5,392 bases of DNA from NCBI GenBank assembly GCA_947259475.1, contig CAMYLW010000152.1:1-5392 (forward strand), in the 5' to 3' direction. The notes below the pieces were generated by a model. It was not told the origin of the DNA. It worked only from the letters and a program-made list of their open reading frames with translations, and made no database searches. Position numbers and translations under genes: made by a program. This document shows, one piece after another, positions 1 through 5,392 of the stretch; positions within the stretch are counted from its first letter, which is position 1; each line of letters starts with the position of its first letter. The stretch is from Thermodesulfobacteriota bacterium. GTDB taxonomy: Bacteria > Desulfobacterota > Syntrophobacteria > BM002.

Positions 1-978
1 GGATCTACCTTTTCCAAGTTCTTGCAAGGCAACAACTACCTTGGGACCAAAGCCGGGAGGAACTTTAATCTGATGTTTACCTTTGGGCACATAGTTTCGC
101 CGGAATTGAGGGTTGAGTTCTTTGAGAACTTTGAAATCTGTATCCAGGGCAAGGGCCAGATCTCTCAAGTTCAAGCGCTTGCTGATTTTGACCGGGACCG
201 AATCATACCAGTTCGGAGGGTAAACCTGCTCTGGGGGGAGACTAAAACCATACTGTCTCGGGTTTTCCATAATAATCTTAATGGCAGTGATGCGGAAAAC
301 ATATCGTTCTGTTTCCAGAGGCAGATCGAGCCTATAAAAGTCTTTGACTTTTTGTTTCCTTATTTCCCTCTTGAGGAAGGAATCGCCGCAGTTGTAAGCG
401 GCTAGGGTTAGGGTCCAATTACCGAATTCGTCATGCAACCGTCTTAAATAGTTGATGGCTGCTTCAGTAGATTGTTCAAAGTCCAACCGTTGGTCTATCA
501 TTCGGTTTTTCCGCAGCCCATAACTTCTACCGGTGCGAGACATGAATTGCCAGAGTCCGACCGCTCTCTTCCTTGATTTAATATCGGTAATAAGGGCGCT
601 CTCCGCCACAGCCATGTACTTGAGGTCATCGGGCATTCCGGCTTCGGCCAGTTTCTCCTCAATGTATGGAAAATAGCGCCCTGCCCTCTTGAGCCACAGA
701 AAAACCTGGGCCCGATCCCAAACCGCAATGGTGAATTCTCGATCCAGCATCTCCAGAACACGGCGGTTTTCCAGGGGTATGGACTCATCACACAGGCTGA
801 TCGAACCCGGGAGGGGAAAGTCAGGCAGAACTTCAGGGGCAGTGGGCTCTTCGGCGGTGGAGATAGAGGATCTAAGGCTCATAACCACAAGATTGAGAGC
901 CAATAAAAGGGCCACTACTCCAAGAAGAAAAACCTTCAGTCGCCCACTACTAAAAGATGGCAAATAAGAACGAATCAC
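1..978 (-). CDS. Membrane-anchored lytic murein transglycosylase, MltD-like (3' end off window)
   Basis: This enzyme cleaves the MurNAc-GlcNAc bond of peptidoglycan in the periplasm, leaving a 1,6-anhydro end. I translated the minus strand from a GTG at 978-976 and the frame stays open to base 1 (326 codons, C-terminus missing). AAAAGG (993-988) lies 9 nt before that GTG, and an in-frame stop upstream leaves no ATG option. Residues 14-35 are a hydrophobic segment with no lipobox Cys, so a signal anchor is likelier than a lipoprotein. Residues 63-82 (C-D-E-S-I-P-L then L-D-R-E-F) match the preamble of Desulfobacterota MltD-like proteins. The SLT domain covers about 95-240: catalytic Glu126 in AESAL, GLWQFM at 141-146, AAYNCG at 193-198. 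Residues 255-310 form the family's C-terminal LysM-like module (L-K-E-L-N-P, then V-P-x-G-K). Odd: the Gly expected before Ala139 is Arg138. Family assignment is firm; the exact subtype is not. Confidence 0.9.
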   Translation of the reverse strand, partial: MIRSYLPSFSSGRLKVFLLGVVALLLALNLVVMSLRSSISTAEEPTAPEVLPDFPLPGSISLCDESIPLENRRVLEMLDREFTIAVWDRAQVFLWLKRAGRYFPYIEEKLAEAGMPDDLKYMAVAESALITDIKSRKRAVGLWQFMSRTGRSYGLRKNRMIDQRLDFEQSTEAAINYLRRLHDEFGNWTLTLAAYNCGDSFLKREIRKQKVKDFYRLDLPLETERYVFRITAIKIIMENPRQYGFSLPPEQVYPPNWYDSVPVKISKRLNLRDLALALDTDFKVLKELNPQFRRNYVPKGKHQIKVPPGFGPKVVVALQELGKGRS

Positions 979-987
979 TGTAACTGA

Positions 988-993
988 CCTTTT
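988..993 (-). promoter_or_regulatory. Ribosome binding site deciding the GTG start of the transglycosylase
   Basis: On the minus strand AAAAGG lies 9 nt upstream of the GTG at 978-976. Reading further upstream in the same frame meets a stop within about 50 nt and no ATG, so this weak purine box supports GTG as the start. An in-frame ATG at 882-880 would remove the membrane anchor and is less likely. Confidence 0.5.
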
Positions 994-1057
994 CCGTATC
1001 CAAAATCGTACCGTATGTCTTGGTGTTCAGCTTAGACCTCAATGAGAGGGAATGGCT

Positions 1058-1126
1058 ATGGAACAGCGGACTGCTTTCTTTGAAAGGTTGGTCCACTCGC
1101 CATTTTCATGTTCCGGTCCGTATTAA
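1058..1126 (+). CDS. Doubtful 22-codon small ORF in the divergent intergenic region
   Basis: ATG 1058 to TAA 1124-1126 encodes a 22-residue peptide beginning MEQRTAFFERL, with GAGGG (1046-1050) 7 nt upstream. An in-frame ATG at 1052 is an alternative start with poor spacing. It could be a leader peptide for the gene at 1263, but a frame this short with an acceptable purine box arises often by chance, and nothing else supports it. Confidence 0.12.
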   Translation: MEQRTAFFERLVHSPFSCSGPY

Positions 1127-1195
1127 AAGCAACTTCCATACCATGGAATGATACAAAGTGCAGATCTTTTGTTTTGAAAAATTGAGCCTTCTGAG

Positions 1196-1238
1196 GTAAG
1201 AATAGATAGTTCTTTGCAATCAAACTATCTATTCTTAC
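1196..1238. repeat. Perfect 16-bp inverted repeat with 11-nt spacer, upstream of the CoA-binding gene
   Basis: The left arm GTAAGAATAGATAGTT (1196-1211) is the exact reverse complement of the right arm AACTATCTATTCTTAC (1223-1238). The spacer 1212-1222 itself contains the palindrome TTGCAA (1214-1219). The structure ends 24 nt before the ATG at 1263. Arms are AT-rich (4 G/C of 16) and no T-run follows on the plus strand, so it is not a typical intrinsic terminator. It could be an operator for a dimeric regulator, a 5' leader hairpin, or the remnant of a small palindromic repeat. The inverted repeat is read directly from the sequence; its role is unknown. Confidence 0.85.
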
Positions 1239-1241
1239 AGT
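1214..1241 (+). promoter_or_regulatory. Weak candidate sigma70-type promoter inside the palindrome
   Basis: TTGCAA (1214-1219), a 16-bp gap and TACAGT (1236-1241) each match 4 of 6 bases of the -35 and -10 consensus. Transcription would start near 1248 and leave a very short leader for the gene at 1263. If real, the 16-bp inverted repeat straddles the promoter, as an operator would. Matches this weak occur by chance, and a competing TTGAAA at 1174-1179 has no good -10 partner. Confidence 0.2.
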
Positions 1242-1262
1242 AATCAGCACAGTCCTAGGATT

Positions 1263-1634
1263 ATGTCTGCGAACGAAACTGTTGTTGTACTGGGAGCCAG
1301 CCCCAAACCAGAGCGCTACTCCAACCAGGCAGTACGTGCTCTCGTTGAGCATGGGCATCACGTCATTCCCGTTCATCCCTTGCTCAAAAAAATTGCAGGG
1401 GTGGTTGCGGTACCGGCCTTGAGTGGCGTCAAGGATCCAGTGGACACTCTTACCCTCTACGTTGGTCCAGAGCGAGGGAAAGAACTGCTTCAAGATATGA
1501 TCAATTTAGGTCCAGATAGGGTCATTATGAACCCGGGGACAGAATCAGACGAAATCGAAGAGGAGTTGAATGCCAAGGGTATAGCAGTGCTCAGAGCATG
1601 CACCCTGGTAATGTTACGGACGGGACAATTTTAG
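1263..1634 (+). CDS. Stand-alone CoA-binding domain protein (YccU/CoA_binding_2 type)
   Basis: This is a 123-residue single-domain Rossmann protein of the CoA_binding_2 family, whose members resemble the CoA-binding domain of succinyl-CoA synthetase. Cellular role is not established; some members bind CoA. Diagnostic pieces: beta1 plus turn VVVLGASPKPERYS (7-20), the GHHVIPVHP strand (31-39), the NPGTE loop (90-94) and the terminal ACTLVMLRTGQF (111-122) around Cys112. Length is normal for the family, so it is complete. The in-frame stop at 1203-1205 leaves ATG 1263 as the only standard start, but it has no well-placed Shine-Dalgarno: AGGA ends only 2 nt before the ATG. It probably lies in the cytoplasm. 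It stands divergently from the transglycosylase and 95 bp ahead of the UPF0173 gene, perhaps as first gene of an operon. Confidence 0.9.
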   Translation: MSANETVVVLGASPKPERYSNQAVRALVEHGHHVIPVHPLLKKIAGVVAVPALSGVKDPVDTLTLYVGPERGKELLQDMINLGPDRVIMNPGTESDEIEEELNAKGIAVLRACTLVMLRTGQF

Positions 1635-1718
1635 AAAAAAGGAAGAGAAAAGGGGTAGAAATTTAGTCACAGGCACCAGGGAAATGAAGAATGAAGCTCA
1701 GACCCCACGTTGAGAAAA

Positions 1719-1724
1719 AGGAGG
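1719..1724 (+). promoter_or_regulatory. Consensus Shine-Dalgarno fixing the UPF0173 start
   Basis: AGGAGG lies 5 nt before the ATG at 1730. This makes 1730 the start rather than the in-frame ATG at 1691, which has no purine box at proper spacing and would add 13 charged residues not expected in the family. Confidence 0.85.
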
Positions 1725-1729
1725 ATCAA

Positions 1730-2413
1730 ATGAGCGTTAAAGTAACATGGTACAGTCACGCCTGTGTTTTGATTGAAACGGAAGGTACTCATTTACTGAT
1801 TGATCCGTTTATTAGCGGCAATCCTCTGGCACCAGTCAAGCCAGATGAAATCCCGGCCGACTATATCTTGGTCTCGCATGGCCACGGTGATCACGTGGGG
1901 GATACTGTAGATATTGCCAAGCGGACTGGTGCCACTGTGATTTCCAACTTCGAAATACACAATTGGCTGCTGAACCAGGGGGTCGAAAACGGTCATCCAC
2001 AGCACATCGGAGGCGGATTCGACTATCCATGGGGGCGGGTCAAACTGACGATTGCCCAGCACGGTTCAGCCCTTCCGGATGGTTCATACGGTGGCAATCC
2101 TTGCGGTTTTCTGTTCTATGTGCAGGGGAAGAAGATATATCATGCCTGTGATACCGGCCTTTTTTACGACATGAAACTGATCGGGGAAGAGGGAATTGAC
2201 CTGGCCATATTGCCCATCGGAGACAATTTCACTATGGGTCCGGAAGATGGCCTCAGGGCAGTGAAGCTCATCGAACCCCAAAAAGTGCTTCCCATCCACT
2301 ATGACACCTTTGACATGATCAAGCAGGATCCTGCGGCTTGGAAAGATCGGGTGGAACAAGAGACCTCGACCCAGGTGACAGTACTCAAACCAGGTGAATA
2401 CGTCGAGCTTTAG
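1730..2413 (+). CDS. UPF0173 metal-dependent hydrolase (metallo-beta-lactamase fold)
   Basis: A 227-residue cytoplasmic protein of the UPF0173 family (YtkL-like), a compact metallo-beta-lactamase-fold hydrolase related to the UlaG/RNase Z-type superfamily. The natural substrate is unknown for most members. The metal site is complete: the HxHxDH motif is H50, H52, D54, H55, with further ligands likely at H111, D141 and H190. N-terminal YSHACVLIE (8-16) with His10 and IDPFISGNPLAP (24-35) are family signatures, as are ACDTGLFYDM (139-148) and LPIGDNFTMGPEDGLRAV (161-178). Length matches the family (about 225-230), so the gene is intact. ATG 1730 was chosen for its consensus Shine-Dalgarno. The gene lies 95 bp after the CoA-binding gene and 58 bp before the oxidoreductase frame, on the same strand; nothing here reveals its substrate. 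Confidence 0.93.
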   Translation: MSVKVTWYSHACVLIETEGTHLLIDPFISGNPLAPVKPDEIPADYILVSHGHGDHVGDTVDIAKRTGATVISNFEIHNWLLNQGVENGHPQHIGGGFDYPWGRVKLTIAQHGSALPDGSYGGNPCGFLFYVQGKKIYHACDTGLFYDMKLIGEEGIDLAILPIGDNFTMGPEDGLRAVKLIEPQKVLPIHYDTFDMIKQDPAAWKDRVEQETSTQVTVLKPGEYVEL

Positions 2414-2450
2414 TACTGAGGGGCCAGCTTTCAACTTTTGAGAATTTCTC

Positions 2451-2465
2451 TCCCGCACAGCGGGA
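2451..2465 (+). terminator. Short GC hairpin after the UPF0173 gene, possible weak terminator
   Basis: TCCCGC (2451-2456) pairs perfectly with GCGGGA (2460-2465) around a 3-nt loop and is followed by TTTTC (2466-2470). It lies 38 nt after the UPF0173 stop. The stem is short and the T-run only four long, so it would be partial at best. Alternatively it acts on translation: the GGGA in the right arm is the best Shine-Dalgarno for the ATG at 2472. Confidence 0.4.
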
Positions 2466-2471
2466 TTTTCG

Positions 2472-3830
2472 ATGGGCCTGGATTCTTCCTTTTGTTGGAA
2501 TATGGACACAAATGTAGTCATCATCGGGGCAGGGATAGCGGGTCTAGCGGCGGGCTACCAATTGAAAAACGCCGGCTGCGACTCCATCATTCTTGAGGCG
2601 CTTTCATTCGTCGGCGGGAGAATGAGCTCTGAAGAATGCGAAGGATTTATCATCGACAAGGGTGCCTATACCTTCCCGGACGCTCACAGGAATCTCCGCA
2701 GTTTCATCCAAGATCTCGGTTTCAAAGACCATCTGGTGCCAACCTCCGGAACTACTTCGACCTTCAGCGGCGGCAGGGAGTATCGGATCAAAATCGGATC
2801 GCCGATGGATTTTTTGACATACAAACTCCTTACAGGTAGAAACAAAAGGGACATGATCAAACTGTTTGTGTACGCTCAATCCTTGGGAAAAGCCTTGGAT
2901 ATAGGCCGCCCCACAAGTAAGACCTTCGATTTGGAAAGACAATCTGCGGCGGAATATCTGCTGGAAAGCTTCGATGAGGAAATTCTGGAGAAAATTGCTT
3001 ACCCCATCTTCAGTGAAGTCTTTTTGGGGGTCCCAGAGCAGAATTCGAAATTAGCTTTTCTGGCTACCATCAAGAACTTGACCACATTCAAGATTTTCGC
3101 TTTTACCGAAGGCATGGGTGTGGTGCCAGAGCAATTGATGAAAGAACTCGATGTCAGGCTGAATTCACCGGTGGTCAAGATTGCAGCAGCTTCCCGGGAA
3201 GGTCTTTATGAAGTTCACGTTGGAGGAGAAAACCCCAGGTCGTACCTTGCGGAGGGCGTGATTTTGGCCGTGCCTTTGCCTCTGGTGATAAACATAGTTG
3301 ATGGGCTCCCGGAGGACTTGGCAGACGGTTTTCGAAGTGTTCGCTACGCGCCGAGCATTGTTACAGCGCTGGCAGTTGACAGGGAGTACCCGGCCACCTC
3401 AATGATCAATAACCTGCTCCGTAAGGACGATGGGGTTATAGCCACCGTTATATTTGACCACCACAAGAGCCCCCACCGAATTCCCAAGGGCAAGAGCCTG
3501 GTAACAGCTATTCTCTGCGAGCCAGCCAGTCGCAGGTTGTTTGCTGAACCTGACGGTAAGATCACGGAGGCTGTGCTCGAGAATGTAGACAAGCTCTATC
3601 CCGGTTTTGCAGACAAACTGGTTTTTTCAAAAGTTTATCGCTGGTCACACGGGGCGGTGCAGTTGATGCCCGGCTCAGTGCGGCAGCAGCATGAGTTGAG
3701 GAAAATGCTGGCAGAACTCCGAGGCAATCTGCTTTTCGCCGGCGACGGCCTGTACAAGTCCAGTCTGGAAATAAGTTTTAATACTGGGGTAGAGGCTGCC
3801 AACCGAATAATGGAAAGGCTAGGATTATAA
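2472..3830 (+). CDS. FAD-dependent amine oxidase / protoporphyrinogen oxidase-like oxidoreductase
   Basis: A soluble flavoprotein of the amine-oxidase superfamily that also holds HemY/PPOX and phytoene desaturases; its substrate cannot be read from the sequence. Counting 452 residues from 2472: the dinucleotide-binding motif is VVIIGAGIAG (15-24) with the ribose-binding acidic Glu42, followed by GGR (48-50) and DKGAYTF (62-68). The middle (about 105-290) is the variable substrate region. The FAD-closing C-terminus is LLFAGDGLYKSSLEISFNTG (420-439) with Asp425. RWSHGAVQLMPG (390-401) resembles the RW-x-H segment of PPOX-like enzymes. No membrane segment or signal peptide is seen. The start is uncertain: ATG 2472 has GGGA at 6 nt, while ATG 2502 fits the fold better (protein begins M-D-T-N-V-V-I-I) but has only GGA 2 nt away. 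Tightly coupled to the next gene. No heme or carotenoid gene is nearby. Confidence 0.88.
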   Translation: MGLDSSFCWNMDTNVVIIGAGIAGLAAGYQLKNAGCDSIILEALSFVGGRMSSEECEGFIIDKGAYTFPDAHRNLRSFIQDLGFKDHLVPTSGTTSTFSGGREYRIKIGSPMDFLTYKLLTGRNKRDMIKLFVYAQSLGKALDIGRPTSKTFDLERQSAAEYLLESFDEEILEKIAYPIFSEVFLGVPEQNSKLAFLATIKNLTTFKIFAFTEGMGVVPEQLMKELDVRLNSPVVKIAAASREGLYEVHVGGENPRSYLAEGVILAVPLPLVINIVDGLPEDLADGFRSVRYAPSIVTALAVDREYPATSMINNLLRKDDGVIATVIFDHHKSPHRIPKGKSLVTAILCEPASRRLFAEPDGKITEAVLENVDKLYPGFADKLVFSKVYRWSHGAVQLMPGSVRQQHELRKMLAELRGNLLFAGDGLYKSSLEISFNTGVEAANRIMERLGL

Positions 3831-3834
3831 GGAG
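3829..3834 (+). promoter_or_regulatory. Shine-Dalgarno overlapping the oxidoreductase stop, selects GTG 3841
   Basis: AAGGAG starts within the TAA of the oxidoreductase and lies 6 nt before GTG 3841. An ATG at 3836 in another frame is followed by AAG TGA and cannot be a gene start. The overlap points to translational coupling of the two genes. Confidence 0.75.
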
Positions 3835-3840
3835 TATGAA

Positions 3841-4347
3841 GTGAAGGAGGAAATTCAAGAACTGCTCGAGATGCTGTCGCCACAATTTGATTGGGACAAA
3901 CATTGGGAAAAGGATGATGCCGAGGGTATCGAAGGACTATTTCGAAAATGCGTCAAGCTCGCCACTTCTACCGAGGGTGATTACCACGACTGCGGCAGTT
4001 ACAAAGCCGAGGGTACCCCGAGAGGAATGTATCGTCTTTTCTATCTGCTGGAACCGGAAGCGGTCGATTTTTCAAGTATGTATAGGGGCGACCTTTTTAG
4101 TTTTGTCTCTGCTGACGAACGATTCTTGGTGCGGGTTTCTCTTTTCGAATACGAGTTGGGTCTTTATTTCTTGGCCCCAGAAGAGCTCATCGACAAGAGC
4201 GATGCAGCCTGTGTATCTTCCGCCTGGCCAGGGGCTGACAACAGAATCCGGTTAACCGACCCTGTGGGTATTGACTTTTTTGAGATGGTCAAAAGAATAG
4301 TTGAACATGAATTTGAAGTATATCCGGTGGGGGAGTTCAAAGTCTAG
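3841..4347 (+). CDS. Uncharacterised acidic 168-residue protein coupled to the FAD oxidoreductase
   Basis: I do not recognise this family. It starts at GTG 3841, 10 nt after the oxidoreductase stop, with a good Shine-Dalgarno. The protein is soluble, with no signal peptide or membrane segment, and rich in Asp and Glu. Residues 1-40 look helical. The middle alternates short strands with aromatic clusters: GMYRLFYLLEPEAVDF (62-77), YRGDLFSFVSADERFLVRVS (81-100), FEYELGLYFLAPEELI (102-117), suggesting a beta-sheet core. Residues 143-158 look like a closing helix. Cys37, Cys51 and Cys124 do not form a CxxC or zinc motif. Codon use and base composition look like the neighbours, and there is no sign of frameshift. 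The tight coupling suggests it works with, or is dosed with, the oxidoreductase, for example as a partner or substrate-handling protein; that is inference only. Confidence 0.8.
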   Translation: MKEEIQELLEMLSPQFDWDKHWEKDDAEGIEGLFRKCVKLATSTEGDYHDCGSYKAEGTPRGMYRLFYLLEPEAVDFSSMYRGDLFSFVSADERFLVRVSLFEYELGLYFLAPEELIDKSDAACVSSAWPGADNRIRLTDPVGIDFFEMVKRIVEHEFEVYPVGEFKV

Positions 4348-4356
4348 GTAGCGTAT

Positions 4357-5392
4357 TCAATCCTCCAACAATTCCACCATTACTGCCACATCGGTGGTGG
4401 GCAATTTGCAAGCATAATTTTCACAGATATAGGCGGTCGCTTTGCCATCAAGCATGGTGATGCTCTTAATAAAAGGTAGATATGTCGCAAGCCGCGCCTG
4501 GGCCTTGCCACCGTCCGCGAGCAAAATGATTTTGTTAGGTAGAAATCGTGAATAAACTTCTCTAAGCATCCTCCTAGTGTCTTCCGCGCCTGCCTTCCCG
4601 GCGATAACGATCTGTTTCGGCTTATCCAATTGGAAGTGAAAGGCTACCAGCATCTGTGGCATAATCGTCGGATATTCCTGCAAACGTTCGGCAAAGGCGG
4701 TTATGGTCTTCACTCCCCTCTGATGCCACGTATGGTTGCCTGTCATTTGTGCAAGGCGCAACAAGTTGAGCGCTGCTATGGAATTTCCAGAGGGTTCGGC
4801 ACCCTCGTAATCCTCTTTCATTCTTAATAGCACGTCCTTGTCTTTCCCCGAGGTATCGTAGAATCCGGCACTCTTCGGATCCCAAAATAGGTCGATCTCC
4901 TTCTGCGTCAGGTCGATAGCATACAGCATCCATCTGATATCTAATGAAGCCTCGTAAAGGTCTAAGAGTCCGTGAATGAAAAATGCGTAATCATCAAGGT
5001 GGGCTTCGAGTCCGGCCGCGCCGTCGCGGTAGCGGCGCAAGAGGACTTTTTGCTTGGGATCATAGAGCTTGCTGGATATGAAACGTGCAGAGCGCTCTGC
5101 CGCTTTGAGATAGCGTGGCTGGTTGAGAACTTGATAGCCGCACGCAAAAGCGCCAATCATCAACCCATTCCATGAAGTGATGACTTTATCGTCAAGCAGG
5201 GGGCGCGGCCGCTCAGCACGAATGACGTAGAGTCTCTGTCGTGCTTCATCCAAGAGCTTCTTGATTTCCGTAGGGGATTTGTCAAAGTGGTTGGCCGTTT
5301 CCTCTAGAGAGTTAGCAACATAGAGAATGTTTTTTCCTACAAATTCACCGTGCGGGTCGAAAAGCGCGTTGCCTTGGTCTTCGACCCCATAG
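4357..5392 (-). CDS. YyaL/DUF255-type thioredoxin-domain protein, C-terminal half (5' end off window)
   Basis: The C-terminal portion of a protein of the YyaL / spermatogenesis-associated protein 20 family: an N-terminal thioredoxin-like DUF255 domain (not in this window) followed by an (alpha/alpha)6 barrel related to AGE-type sugar epimerases and six-hairpin glycosidases. Biochemical role is poorly defined. The frame is open from 5391 to the TGA at 4359-4357, 344 residues, about half of the usual near-700. Signatures in order: Y-G-V-E-D-Q-G-N then G-E-F-V-G-K-N-I-L (5391-5326), DDKVITSWNGLMIGAFA (5193-5143), AHLDDYAF (5004-4981), GAEPSGNSIAALNLLRLAQ (4803-4747) and the terminal C-E-N-Y-A-C-K-L-P-T (Cys codons at 4425-4423 and 4410-4408). 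A TTG at 5253 is internal and not the start. Convergent with the acidic-protein gene across 9 bp. Confidence 0.93.
   Translation of the reverse strand, partial: YGVEDQGNALFDPHGEFVGKNILYVANSLEETANHFDKSPTEIKKLLDEARQRLYVIRAERPRPLLDDKVITSWNGLMIGAFACGYQVLNQPRYLKAAERSARFISSKLYDPKQKVLLRRYRDGAAGLEAHLDDYAFFIHGLLDLYEASLDIRWMLYAIDLTQKEIDLFWDPKSAGFYDTSGKDKDVLLRMKEDYEGAEPSGNSIAALNLLRLAQMTGNHTWHQRGVKTITAFAERLQEYPTIMPQMLVAFHFQLDKPKQIVIAGKAGAEDTRRMLREVYSRFLPNKIILLADGGKAQARLATYLPFIKSITMLDGKATAYICENYACKLPTTDVAVMVELLED

Noticed and set aside
22..405. Open plus-strand frame of 127 codons
   Set aside because: It lies antisense to the transglycosylase SLT and C-terminal domains, whose motifs are unambiguous on the minus strand. 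Its own translation shows no family features.
498..791. Open minus-strand frame of 97 codons
   Set aside because: Same strand as the transglycosylase but another frame, rich in Trp, Arg and Pro as shadow translations often are. The real frame carries Glu126 and GLWQFM across the same bases.
689..967. Open plus-strand frame of 92 codons
   Set aside because: Antisense to the N-terminal half of the transglycosylase; Arg/Ser-rich translation and no recognisable domain.
1134..1148. TTCCAT-ACC-ATGGAA short inverted repeat
   Set aside because: Six-bp arms with a 3-nt spacer are expected by chance in a window of this size and the site has no supporting context.
1196..1238. The long inverted repeat as an intrinsic terminator
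   Set aside because: The stem is AT-rich with no G/C-rich base and no T-run on the plus strand, and the minus-strand 3' side has no clear U-tract. It also lies before genes on both sides, not after.
1056..1493. Open minus-strand frame of 145 codons covering the intergenic palindrome
   Set aside because: Over half of it is antisense to the CoA-binding gene, and the rest crosses the 16-bp inverted repeat. The translation has no recognisable domain.
2084..2524. Open minus-strand frame of 146 codons
   Set aside because: Mostly antisense to the UPF0173 gene, which has all its metal ligands on the plus strand.
3836..3844. ATG-AAG-TGA minimal frame between Shine-Dalgarno and GTG 3841
   Set aside because: Only 1 nt from the Shine-Dalgarno, too close for efficient initiation, and most likely a by-product of the GTGAAG start context.
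3887..4255. Open plus-strand frame of 122 codons inside the acidic-protein gene
   Set aside because: Overlaps 3841-4347 in another frame with a Ser/Arg/Thr/Cys-rich shadow-like translation. The 3841 frame has the well-placed Shine-Dalgarno and coupling to the upstream stop.
4622..4933. Open minus-strand frame of 103 codons in the YyaL-type gene
   Set aside because: An alternative frame within a gene whose G-A-E-P-S-G-N-S signature is read in the frame ending at 4357.

Overview
The window looks like ordinary chromosomal DNA from a Gram-negative bacterium, most likely a member of the Desulfobacterota (the former Deltaproteobacteria). This rests on inference from protein style. The membrane-anchored MltD-like transglycosylase carries the Cys-x-Glu-x-x-Pro-Leu preamble and the C-terminal module I associate with that group, and the other genes are the scattered housekeeping kind found there. 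Base composition looks close to half G+C throughout. I see no mobile element, CRISPR array, tRNA or rRNA.

Layout: (1) Positions 1-978, minus strand, hold the first 326 codons of a lytic murein transglycosylase whose 3' end lies off the left edge. (2) Positions 979-1262 are a divergent intergenic region with a perfect 16-bp inverted repeat (1196-1238) just before the next gene. (3) On the plus strand follow a stand-alone CoA-binding (YccU-type) Rossmann protein (1263-1634), a UPF0173 metallo-beta-lactamase-fold hydrolase (1730-2413), an FAD-dependent amine-oxidase/protoporphyrinogen-oxidase-like protein (about 2472 or 2502 to 3830), and an unrecognised 168-residue acidic protein (3841-4347) tightly coupled to the oxidase. 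(4) Positions 4357-5392, minus strand, hold the C-terminal half of a YyaL/DUF255-type protein, convergent with the previous gene across only 9 bp.

The four plus-strand genes could be one transcription unit, possibly interrupted by a small hairpin at 2451-2465. The only pair whose spacing argues strongly for joint function is the FAD oxidoreductase and the small protein after it: the Shine-Dalgarno of the second overlaps the stop codon of the first. The genes do not add up to a pathway I can name.

I did not find convincing evidence for a new multi-gene system. The items most worth a second look are the long palindrome at 1196-1238, the uncharacterised partner of the oxidoreductase, and a transglycosylase active-site motif that keeps its catalytic Glu but has an Arg where the family has a near-invariant Gly.
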